From contig NZ_SCFN01000003.1 of NCBI RefSeq assembly GCF_004138285.1, positions 62,001 through 126,000 of the forward strand: 64,000 bases of DNA, given 5' to 3'. Below, piece by piece: positions 54,709-64,000 of this stretch (the stretch's first letter is position 1; each line of letters opens with the position of its first letter). The notes below the pieces were generated by a model. It was not told the DNA's origin. It searched no databases and saw nothing but the letters and a program-made list of their open reading frames with translations. The position numbers were made by a program, and so were the translations under genes. The stretch is from Gottfriedia acidiceleris. GTDB lineage: Bacteria > Bacillota > Bacilli > Bacillales > Bacillaceae_G.

Positions 54709-54790
54709 ATTCAACTATCCTGCCATTTAGTTCAACAAAAAAGACCGCCGAAGCAGTCAGATTGTTTTATAACTAAAGCAATGCGTTAGA
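54709..54790. repeat. Palindromic dispersed repeat, long copy
   Basis: AATTCAACTATCCTGCC and a following TTTAGTTCAAC, an A run and GACCGCCG match the long copy at 9775 closely. The end, AACTAAAGCAATGCGTTAG, is a weaker second half. No gene lies in 54617-54942. Confidence 0.6.
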
Positions 54791-54942
54791 GTACTAATAA
54801 TATCAATGAACCTAATATAGAACTTATTCAATAAAAATTCTCTCCTAGATATATTTAACTGTAATATTTCATTGGTTCATGACCCAGTCTGATGAATATA
54901 AAAAAACACCAACACCTTTCTTTAATAAAGGATTTAATTAAA

Positions 54943-54982
54943 AAATGACAGACCATTAATGTGTTGTGGTCTGTCATTTTTT
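54943..54982. terminator. Bidirectional terminator
   Basis: AATGACAGACC and GGTCTGTCATT form a perfect 11-base stem with T runs outside on both strands. It ends the 93-residue gene on the minus strand. Confidence 0.85.
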
Positions 54983-54997
54983 TTGACTAATTTACAC

Positions 54998-55279
54998 TTA
55001 GACAATTACATTATTAAAATATTTATTTAATTTTTTAATTTCTTTTTTACTGCCATTGATTGGTAATTTTTTTACACTATATTTTCTTTGATCAGTATGA
55101 GGCAGAGGTAAATTCAATATATTTATATTTTTATCAGCGATTACTTTATTTTGAGCTTCAATCTGAACGTGTTCTTTTAGTGTTGAGTTAGCCTTTTTTA
55201 AACTAATTTGATAAAAAGCCATAAAATTAACACCTAAACAAATAATAATTGTGCAAACAAAAAATACAAATTTTTTCAT
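54998..55279 (-). CDS. Hypothetical membrane-anchored protein, 93 residues
   Basis: An N-terminal hydrophobic segment (FVFFVCTIIICLGVNFMAF) would anchor the protein, with a basic extracellular or cytosolic tail (QRKYSVKKLPINGSKKEIKK). Start ATG with a weak GAAGG upstream. Family not recognised. Confidence 0.55.
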   Translation of the reverse strand: MKKFVFFVCTIIICLGVNFMAFYQISLKKANSTLKEHVQIEAQNKVIADKNINILNLPLPHTDQRKYSVKKLPINGSKKEIKKLNKYFNNVIV

Positions 55280-55394
55280 TATAGCCTTCTAACTTAATGC
55301 TTGTCCAACTTTAAGATTAAGAGTATTTTATGTAAGTGTTTACGCTATTAGAACTTTATAAAATCTTTCTTGTTAGATTTTTGAATTCTATAAA

Positions 55395-56456
55395 CTATAT
55401 TAAGTTAATATTGTATTTTTCTACTAAATCTTTAAAAGCTGGTCTTTCATTTCCATCTCTACCAACAATATGTGTTGCTGTTACCAAGGAGTTTAAAACT
55501 GCTTCTTCAGTTGCTTCTCCTATTGCTCTAAATGCAAGATCAATATCTTCTTCATGTATAGTCGGAACCGTAATACAATGCGATGTTTTTTCATGAGGTA
55601 TTTTTGTTGCAGTTGAAAAGCCAATAACAACTTCGCCACTTCCCGTTGTAATAATTGAGCCTGTTCTTGATAAACCTGTAACTGTTCTTTTAATTATACG
55701 ATTTAGCTGCCTTTCGGATACGGGAAGGTCCGTTGCAACAATCATAATGATTGAACCCTTATCTTGTTCGTCTTGTTCCTTTAAGATAAAATCTCGCAAT
55801 TCTGCTCCAACAGGCTTTCCATTTACTTTTAAATCGCTTAAAATCCCAAAGTTAGATAAGACTAAAACACCCATTGTATATGTACCATGTTCCATCTTCA
55901 TAACTCGAGAAGCTGTTCCAATCCCACCTTTTAATGAATAACAAAGCATTCCAGTTCCTGCTCCAACAGTTCCTTCTTTCACATCTGAAGAAGCATTACT
56001 TAATGCTTGAAAAACATGATCTTTCGTGATAAATCTAGCTCGTACATCATTTAAAAGCATGTCATTACACTCACATATCACTGGGTTAACTGTTCCTGTT
56101 GTACGGCCTATTTCTGGGTTATGTTCTAACATATATTCAATTAAAGCGTCTGCGGCTGTCCCAATACTTAGAGTATTTGTTAATATAATTGGCGTTTCGA
56201 TTGTTCCTAACTCATTAATCTGAATCGTTCCCATCGACTTACCAAACCCATTAATGACATGAGATGACGCAATTAACTTATCCTTAAATAGATTTCCTTG
56301 ATGAGGAAAAATTGCTGTAACACCAGTTTGGATGTCATGATCGCTGATCGTTACATGACCTACTGTAACCCCTTCAACATCCGTAATAGAATTTAGCTTC
56401 CCTGTTTCTAGGTATCCAATATTAACACCATAATCTCTTATTCTTTTTTGACTCAT
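55395..56456 (-). CDS. P1/S58-family peptidase (DmpA-like)
   Basis: The 353-residue protein belongs to the self-cleaving DmpA/BapA Ntn-hydrolases, which remove N-terminal or beta-amino residues from peptides. Typical stretches are NSITDVEGVTVGHVTI at the start, GAGTGMLCYSLKGGIGTASR in the middle, and ATDLPVSERQLNRIIKRT. Cleavage in the family occurs before a serine in a GS-containing segment followed by VGVLV. The matching place here reads HGTYTMGVLVLSNFG, so the nucleophile would be threonine. The gene stands alone with a GGAGGG site. Confidence 0.86.
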   Translation of the reverse strand: MSQKRIRDYGVNIGYLETGKLNSITDVEGVTVGHVTISDHDIQTGVTAIFPHQGNLFKDKLIASSHVINGFGKSMGTIQINELGTIETPIILTNTLSIGTAADALIEYMLEHNPEIGRTTGTVNPVICECNDMLLNDVRARFITKDHVFQALSNASSDVKEGTVGAGTGMLCYSLKGGIGTASRVMKMEHGTYTMGVLVLSNFGILSDLKVNGKPVGAELRDFILKEQDEQDKGSIIMIVATDLPVSERQLNRIIKRTVTGLSRTGSIITTGSGEVVIGFSTATKIPHEKTSHCITVPTIHEEDIDLAFRAIGEATEEAVLNSLVTATHIVGRDGNERPAFKDLVEKYNINLI

Positions 56457-56527
56457 TATAAATTCCCTCCAGCTTTATATTCATCAATTGTAGTTGCATT
56501 TAGTTGAATGATTTTAATTACTAAAGT

Positions 56528-56552
56528 ACAAAAAGCCCTTATTCAGAGCTTT
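56528..56552. terminator. Short hairpin terminator
   Basis: AAAAAGC and GCTTTTT pair around an 11-base loop between the P1 peptidase gene and the 49-residue gene. Confidence 0.5.
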
Positions 56553-56587
56553 TTAGTTTAAAATAATTTGTCTTCTTTTAAGATCTA

Positions 56588-56737
56588 TTAGTGACTTTCT
56601 ATTAATTTCATTTTCTCTTGATTTTCTTTGACTTTTAATGGGATATAAGTTAAAGAAATTAACGCTCCGCTTATCATTAGTAAAATCATCAATGAAGTGA
56701 CTAATAGTACGATTTTTTTGGAAAATACTTTCATCAT
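56588..56737 (-). CDS. Small membrane protein, 49 residues
   Basis: AAAGGAG is followed by ATGATG. The peptide MMKVFSKKIVLLVTSLMILL has one clear transmembrane segment followed by a charged tail (KVKENQEKMKLIESH). The gene is too short for most gene callers but has a good start signal and terminator. Family not recognised. Confidence 0.6.
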   Translation of the reverse strand: MMKVFSKKIVLLVTSLMILLMISGALISLTYIPLKVKENQEKMKLIESH

Positions 56738-56978
56738 AAGTTGATTTCTCCTTTTATGATTAATCTTACGAATTATTTTAACAGATAACTTAATAAATTA
56801 GATACTTACTTGATAAAAATATAAATCTCAATTACTGCCTACGATCATCATCAATCTAAAAATTCCCATAATTAATCAATCAGGAAATTATTACCATATG
56901 AGAAAATTGAACTATTCCCATTTCCTAACATATCCTGTATTAACCTTGTTTTCTTGGTGGCATTGGCAAACAGGTGCA

Positions 56979-57064
56979 AATCACTTTTATCTTCATGGTA
57001 AAAGTGATTTTTTAATTAAAATTTATAAAAAAAACACAAGGTAAAATTTTACCCTGTGTTTTTA
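56979..57064. terminator. Two consecutive hairpin terminators
   Basis: AATCACTTTTA/TAAAAGTGATT (56982-57011) is followed by T residues on the plus strand. AAAACACA, GGTAAAATTTTACC and TGTGTTTT (57029-57064) form a second, nearly perfect palindrome. No intact gene ends here on the plus strand. The second would end the decayed minus-strand gene. Confidence 0.65.
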
Positions 57065-57096
57065 AAATAATCCCTTTATTTTATTACTTAAATCTT

Positions 57097-57468
57097 TTAC
57101 TTTTTTTCCATTACAGCAAAATAATTTTGTTCATCATCAGCAAAGTTAAACACTCTTCCATTTGGCATTTCAACAATTTCACCAACAGTAACCTTAAATC
57201 AGTGGATTCAATTTGTTTATCCTCAATGTTTTTTAATTTAAAACCTTTTCGATTTTATTAATTAAATCATAATCTTTATCCGCCGAATAAATAATTTTAA
57301 CTACTGAAGTAACTCCTATGATACCAACAACTTTACTAGTTTTGCTCTGTATTTGATTTCATAGAACAGCCAAATAAAAGGAATATACAACTTTAAACGA
57401 TTAGAAGTTTTCTCATTAATCCTCCAATTTTTTTTCGATTTTCCAATAAAATTCAACATCTTACCCAT
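57097..57468 (-). pseudogene. Decayed small gene with several frameshifts
   Basis: Minus-strand translation in changing frames gives a start after AAGGAG (MGKMLNFIGKSKKNWRINEK, then LKLYIPFIWLFYEIKYRAK), a middle part (VVGIIGVTSVVKIIYSADKD, then YDLINKIEK) and an end (VTVGEIVEMPNGRVFNFADD, then EQNYFAVMEKK and stop). The last part resembles the C-terminal end of VOC/glyoxalase-type proteins, but this is weak evidence. At least two frameshifts separate the pieces, so no full protein can be made. Confidence 0.5.
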
Positions 57469-57559
57469 TACTCCTTTTAAACCATTAGATAATAATTAAA
57501 AAGATATATTAAGCATATGAAATACAATTTTTTTAGTAAAATTTCCCTATCAAAATGCA

Positions 57560-57593
57560 TTAAAAAAAGAGTTACTCTTGCAACTCTTTTTTG
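57560..57593 (-). terminator. Terminator of the 57621-58046 gene
   Basis: AAAAAAGAGTT and AACTCTTTTTT form a perfect 11-base stem 28 bases beyond the stop codon. Confidence 0.85.
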
Positions 57594-57620
57594 TAAAACA
57601 ACATTTATTTATAATAGAAA

Positions 57621-58046
57621 TTACTGATTAAATTCATCAAGCGTATAATCATAATTGATTTCAATAAGCCCATCATTTAACGCAGTAAGAAATCTATTTA
57701 CAGACTCAACTAATACCTCTGTATTAATATATTCTGTGGGTTCAAACAGTTGCCACACCGAATAAATCCCCCACCTGTCATCTCCTTTATATAGGAAATT
57801 CATAAGATCTTCATTTCGATTAATCGATTCATAATTCATGTTATCTCTTGATCCATTTTGTACCTTTTGAACCCATTCATTTAATTGACTCGCAAACTCA
57901 GTAAGATTTAAATTCGGATCATGAAAAAATAAAGTTTCATTTAAATAGATATTTAATGAGCCATCTATATATTTTCCAATATTGGCAACATAAGCAGGTT
58001 CTGTAGGTATATAATCATTTAATATAAACAAGAATTTTATATTCAT
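57621..58046 (-). CDS. Hypothetical 141-residue protein
   Basis: The soluble protein has IPTEPAYVANIGKYIDGSLN near the start, FASQLNEWVQ, and WGIYSVWQLFEPTEYI in the middle. It looks like one of the Bacillus proteins of unknown function often found near polymorphic toxin or immunity genes, but no such partner was seen here. The start at 58046 follows AAAGGAG by six bases. The frame extends nine codons further. Confidence 0.68.
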   Translation of the reverse strand: MNIKFLFILNDYIPTEPAYVANIGKYIDGSLNIYLNETLFFHDPNLNLTEFASQLNEWVQKVQNGSRDNMNYESINRNEDLMNFLYKGDDRWGIYSVWQLFEPTEYINTEVLVESVNRFLTALNDGLIEINYDYTLDEFNQ

Positions 58047-58284
58047 AAAATTCTCCTTTCGTATGTAGTTCAATCTTTATTTATGTATTTTGTACTTAGT
58101 TTCTATTGTTTCCTATTTTTGGTATTTCCCTCAATTTTTATTTTTCTTTTTTTAACTTTTTATTTTTTGATTGTAAAGTTATTTTACTAATTTGAAATCA
58201 AAACTACAAAGGTATCATTCTATAAATAGCAAACATAAAAAATTTTTTATGATCTTATCAATAAAAAAGAAAGTGGGATAACAT

Positions 58285-58530
58285 ATGAATCAATTTATTT
58301 CTGGTCTTTTTCAATCGATTCTTATATTAATTTTAGCATTTGTCTTTGTCTATAAATATTCAGAAATTCGCACAAGAACTACCCATTTTGTTTGTCCTCG
58401 TTGTAGTAGTCGCTTTAAATTATCTAAATTAAATTTTGCTTTAACATTTAAAACCGGTAAATTAAATGAACGGTTAGTTACTTGTCCAGTTTGTGGTCAT
58501 AGAGATCGAATGACTATTATAAATGATTAA
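58285..58530 (+). CDS. Membrane-anchored zinc-ribbon protein, 81 residues
   Basis: One N-terminal transmembrane segment (ILILILAFVFVYKY) is followed by a zinc-ribbon with two cysteine pairs, FVCPRCSSRF and VTCPVCGHRD. Similar small proteins are common in Firmicutes and have no known role. A GTGGGATAA stretch serves as a weak ribosome binding site. Confidence 0.7.
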   Translation: MNQFISGLFQSILILILAFVFVYKYSEIRTRTTHFVCPRCSSRFKLSKLNFALTFKTGKLNERLVTCPVCGHRDRMTIIND

Positions 58531-58579
58531 ATTACTAAATTACTTTTTTCGCTCTATTTGTACAAATTTATAGTTTATT

Positions 58580-58631
58580 TATTGGAAGTAAGAGTAATCC
58601 TTATACTTATGAAGGTTTACTCTTACTTCCT
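58580..58631 (+). terminator. Long hairpin terminator
   Basis: GGAAGTAAGAGTAA and TTACTCTTACTTCC with a further CCTT/AAGG extension form a stem of about 18 base pairs, followed by TTTATTTTT. Confidence 0.85.
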
Positions 58632-58668
58632 TTATTTTTAAATATAGATTAGAAAGGAACTATTTGAA

Positions 58669-58914
58669 ATGCAAGAACAGATTGATGAATTAACTTTATT
58701 GTTAATATATTTAACAGCATTTGAAGAAAACACAGTATTAGGTGATACTATACTCAGAAGTTGGAAAGGATATCCTTTCGACACATTAAATAAATTATCA
58801 AATAGTAATCTCATATTTTTTAGTAATCGTGCTAAATCAGTTTACTTAACAGAAGATGGAATAGAATTAGCTAACAAATTATTGCAGAAATATAATATTC
58901 AAAATGATGAATAA
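58669..58914 (+). CDS. DUF6429-like small protein
   Basis: The 81-residue protein has LTLLLIYLTAFEE, then RSWKGYPFDTLNKLSNSNLI and KSVYLTEDGIELANKLLQKY, the pattern of the DUF6429 family, which resembles a winged-helix unit. Function unknown. AAAGGAAC precedes the ATG. Confidence 0.7.
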   Translation: MQEQIDELTLLLIYLTAFEENTVLGDTILRSWKGYPFDTLNKLSNSNLIFFSNRAKSVYLTEDGIELANKLLQKYNIQNDE

Positions 58915-58958
58915 ACTTTATTTAAGTCACCTAAAAACTACAGAAATCTAGTTTAAAG

Positions 58959-59447
58959 TTATTCACAATGATTATCGCATTGTATAAAGTAATCATTCTT
59001 TAAAATGTCCGTTGCTTTCTTAATATTTGATACGGTTAAAAAAATACTATCTTTTTCTCCTATATAAAATGATTTCACACCAACCTTACACCATAAACTA
59101 CCGTAAATTTTACTAAATACTCCTGGAATACTAGGGGGAATATTTAATATAGCGAAAATTGTTTCTTCTTTAAAATTCACATTAAATGATTCAAGTACTT
59201 CTATAACTACTTTTAGATCTTGCTTATTCTGCGATTCGGTTGTACCAGGCACAAGTCTAACAAAATTATTATTTTCACTACTTTTTGTCAGTAAAACCCC
59301 AACAATATTTACTGAATCGTTAGCAATATCTTTTAAAACACAACATAAAGTTTCATCATTAACTATAAAAGTAAATTGGGTTCTGAATTCAATATCGAAT
59401 TGTAACTGCTCGACTTTACGGCTATTAAAGCGATTCAAATTCTCCAC
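58959..59447 (-). CDS. Hypothetical protein with possible ACT-like repeats
   Basis: The 162-residue protein seems to contain two similar halves. The first has FTFIVNDETLCCVLKDIAND, then VNIVGVLL; the second has ETIFAILNIPPSIPGVFSKI and VGVKSFYIG. The beta-alpha-beta layout recalls ACT domains, which bind amino acids, but no family was recognised with confidence. Six cysteines are present. It lies next to the collagen-like spore protein gene without obvious link. Confidence 0.6.
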   Translation of the reverse strand: MENLNRFNSRKVEQLQFDIEFRTQFTFIVNDETLCCVLKDIANDSVNIVGVLLTKSSENNNFVRLVPGTTESQNKQDLKVVIEVLESFNVNFKEETIFAILNIPPSIPGVFSKIYGSLWCKVGVKSFYIGEKDSIFLTVSNIKKATDILKNDYFIQCDNHCE

Positions 59448-59550
59448 ATCCTTAATTTTCTATTTTATTAAAGTATGTGAAAAAAAATAAAATGTTTTTG
59501 GTTGAAGATTAAAGTTGTACATCATATCTATATTTTCTTTAAATAAAGAA

Positions 59551-59608
59551 TCCCCATATAACAAACAGTAAAATCTATTCTAACTGTCTATCATATGGGG
59601 TTATTATT
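59551..59608 (-). terminator. Terminator of the collagen-like gene
   Basis: AACCCCATAT and ATATGGGGATT form the base of a long hairpin with additional inner pairing (GACAGTTA and a weak partner), followed by T residues on the minus strand. Confidence 0.7.
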
Positions 59609-59630
59609 CTATAAATCTATTCACACTAAC

Positions 59631-62194
<2,564 letters not shown>

Positions 62195-62322
62195 TCATAC
62201 CAATATAATTCTATGTACCTACATTAAAATTTGATTATTATATATGACCAAAAAAATATTTGGTATATTTTTACAATTACGAATTAAAAAATGAATATGT
62301 ATTCTTCAAGTCTAAAACAAAA

Positions 62323-62348
62323 AAAGAGGATGTTTTATCATCCTCCAA
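62323..62348 (-). terminator. Rho-independent terminator
   Basis: GGAGGATGA and a near-complementary CATCCTC form a stem followed by TTTTTTTG on the minus strand, directly after the methyltransferase gene. Confidence 0.8.
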
Positions 62349-62354
62349 TCAAAA

Positions 62355-63137
62355 TTAAACCCTTGCTCTAACGATGTAACGTGAATAAGTTATTGGCAAT
62401 CCATTTTTCTGAGCATTTTGTTCAAATATTCGTTTTACTTCCGATAAATTATCTTCTGTTTGCTCCTTTAATAGAGATTGCTTTTGGCCGAAGCATCTTA
62501 GTTTTAAAACATCAAGTGGCGTATGTAAAAATTCAATACTATTAATGACTTGTATTTCTACACTTTCAAATCTACATTGATCAAGTCTTTGCTTTATCGT
62601 TCTTAAAATCGGTTTCTCACTATTAATTGATTGAAAAAGATTAGGAAATAATTTAGTTAATTCAGTTCCTAAATCATCACCAGGATGAAGTCCAAGGACT
62701 TTTCCTCCTTTTTTAACTACTCTTTTAATTTCTGGATAAGCTGATGTTGGGCCTTTTCGGTTATAAGCACAATCAAATTGTCCGGTTTCAAAAGGCAACC
62801 CATTTTTTGTGCTGCCAGCAATAAAAGACACATTTGATTTTTTCGATTCATTTCCACTTTTTATAAAATCATTTGTAAGATCAAACCCTACAATTTCTTT
62901 TGCTTTTTCACTACATTTAATAGTGAATTCTCCATGTCCACACCCTACGTCTAATACAGTTTTGTTATTAATCATTTCAAATACTTCATTATTAAAAATT
63001 AACTCCCCATTCGGCTCTGTAATTGTTGAATTCCAAGGATATGTGTATTCCCCATATAAATTACCTATTTGTTCATACCACTTTGTTGAATGTGGTGTTA
63101 CCCAATCTTTATTTAATGTAGGATCGATTAATTTCAT
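62355..63137 (-). CDS. Class I SAM-dependent methyltransferase
   Basis: The protein of about 260 residues has the SAM-binding motif I VLDVGCGHGEFTIKCSEKA, the motif II acidic residue in IVGFDLTNDF, and PFETGQFDCAYNRKGP as post-motif. Substrate unknown. The ATG at 63137 follows AAAGGAG at a distance of 12 bases and is preferred to an upstream ATG without a site. Confidence 0.85.
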   Translation of the reverse strand: MKLIDPTLNKDWVTPHSTKWYEQIGNLYGEYTYPWNSTITEPNGELIFNNEVFEMINNKTVLDVGCGHGEFTIKCSEKAKEIVGFDLTNDFIKSGNESKKSNVSFIAGSTKNGLPFETGQFDCAYNRKGPTSAYPEIKRVVKKGGKVLGLHPGDDLGTELTKLFPNLFQSINSEKPILRTIKQRLDQCRFESVEIQVINSIEFLHTPLDVLKLRCFGQKQSLLKEQTEDNLSEVKRIFEQNAQKNGLPITYSRYIVRARV

Positions 63138-63239
63138 AAATATTAATACTCCTTTACTCTTTATCAGAATAAATAACATTCCTCACATGTTGTGAAATCC
63201 CTTCTAATAATGAGTAAAAATAATCGCAGCTCTTTTGAC

Positions 63240-63965
63240 TTATTGATTAATTCTATATATTTCGCGCGCTATTGATTCAATTATATAGACCACTGGAACT
63301 TGAGTAGTTATATTTGCCTCTTCAAAATACTCTTCTGTTACATAATAGGGAATATTTAAATCAGAAATTTTTGCTATTGTTGATAATTTGTTGTTTGTAA
63401 TACTAATAATTTTACATCCTTCTTGTTTAAGTAAATTCAGATGATTTACTGTGAAAATAGTTTCTCCAGAGACTGACAAAGCGATTGCTATACTATTTTT
63501 TGTTAATTTAGAATGAATTGGAAAATGTGGGTCTTTTATATAGAGTGAAAATTTTCCTAGACTTGAAAAGTACCTCGAACCATATTCAGCAAGAATACCT
63601 GAGCTACCTATTCCAATAAAAATTACATTTTCAGCTTTGTTTATTTCAATAGCAGCCTCTTTAACTTTATCTTCTATATCCCCTTTTAAAGACCTCTCAA
63701 AAAATTCCACTAAAGTATGATGTGCACTTTTTACGAAGGTCCTTTTCTCCTCCTCCAAATACATTTTTAGCTTTACTTTAAATTCAGAAAAGCCGTCGCA
63801 ATTTAGTTTTCTACAAAAACGCAAAATTGTTGAAGTTGAAACATGGGTTTCATCTGCAATTTCACGTATACGCATGTAAGCGACTTTTTCCATATTTTGC
63901 GAAATGTAATTATATAAAGATAACTCTAACTCATTAAAAGACGCGATTTGATCATTTGAAAACAT
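63240..63965 (-). CDS. RpiR/MurR-family regulator
   Basis: The 241-residue protein has an N-terminal helix-turn-helix of the RpiR type (MRIREIADETHVSTSTILRF, then CRKLNCDGFSEFK) and a C-terminal SIS sugar-phosphate-binding domain (VIFIGIGSSGILAEYGSRYF; AIALSVSGETIFTVNHLNLL). Such regulators control sugar phosphate or amino sugar genes, usually located beside them. The target lies probably to the right of the window. The ATG follows AAAGGAG by 10 bases. Confidence 0.9.
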   Translation of the reverse strand: MFSNDQIASFNELELSLYNYISQNMEKVAYMRIREIADETHVSTSTILRFCRKLNCDGFSEFKVKLKMYLEEEKRTFVKSAHHTLVEFFERSLKGDIEDKVKEAAIEINKAENVIFIGIGSSGILAEYGSRYFSSLGKFSLYIKDPHFPIHSKLTKNSIAIALSVSGETIFTVNHLNLLKQEGCKIISITNNKLSTIAKISDLNIPYYVTEEYFEEANITTQVPVVYIIESIAREIYRINQ

Positions 63966-64000
63966 TTTATATAGTTCTCCTTTTATAACTTGGTACTAAT

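Overview
The window is an AT-rich chromosomal segment of a spore-forming Bacillaceae bacterium. The evidence is strong Shine-Dalgarno sites, TTG/GTG starts, a glnR-glnA locus, two SAM-I (S-box) leaders on a Bacillus-type methionine salvage cluster, remnants of spoVR, an intracellular subtilisin and a BclA-like collagen protein. Gene content resembles Bacillus cereus relatives such as Gottfriedia, but that placement is inference. No rRNA, tRNA, CRISPR array or intact transposase was seen.

Layout. 0-5.6 kb: end of a small DUF2642-like gene, a degraded copy of the glnA 3' end, then a sigma-54 enhancer-binding regulator divergent from a YfcC-type permease plus isoaspartyl dipeptidase operon with a consensus -24/-12 promoter. 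5.6-9.5 kb: flavodoxin-less CysJ-like reductase, UMF1/Atg22-type transporter, a spoVR relic and a DinB protein. 10-21.2 kb: two stretches visibly richer in G+C than their surroundings, a secreted multidomain metallophosphoesterase and a complete dipeptide/oligopeptide ABC operon ending in a cupin gene. Relics of spoVR lie at 8.5 and 14.5-15.2 kb, around the first stretch. 21.5-24.8 kb: glnR followed by two tandem, divergent glutamine synthetase genes behind a GlnR-box promoter. 25.4-33.3 kb: methionine salvage genes mtnA, mtnK and mtnU on the minus strand and mtnE, mtnW, mtnX, mtnB, mtnD on the plus strand, with SAM riboswitches before mtnK and mtnW. Together they convert methylthioribose back to methionine.

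33.3-44.7 kb is ordinary accessory chromosome: DUF421 protein, YjeM-like amino acid transporter, lipoprotein, an MFS pump with a TetR regulator and paired operators, a Bcs1-like AAA ATPase, VanW protein, APH-family kinase, VOC protein and a PatB/MalY C-S lyase. 44.9-46.6 kb is an ArsR regulator that may be translated from a leaderless mRNA, followed by three SRPBCC genes. 46.7-59.5 kb holds many small or unknown genes, including a ribbon-helix-helix/J-domain protein, RraA-like protein, Nudix protein, nitronate monooxygenase, intracellular subtilisin, two GNAT acetyltransferases and a P1 peptidase, with several copies of a small palindromic repeat. 59.6-62.2 kb is a long collagen-like gene with an exceptional Cys/Lys-rich N-terminus, broken by a nonsense codon and a one-base deletion. 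The window ends with a methyltransferase and an RpiR-family regulator.

Where a strong ribosome binding site pointed to a start inside the longest open frame, the shorter start was used and the reason is given.
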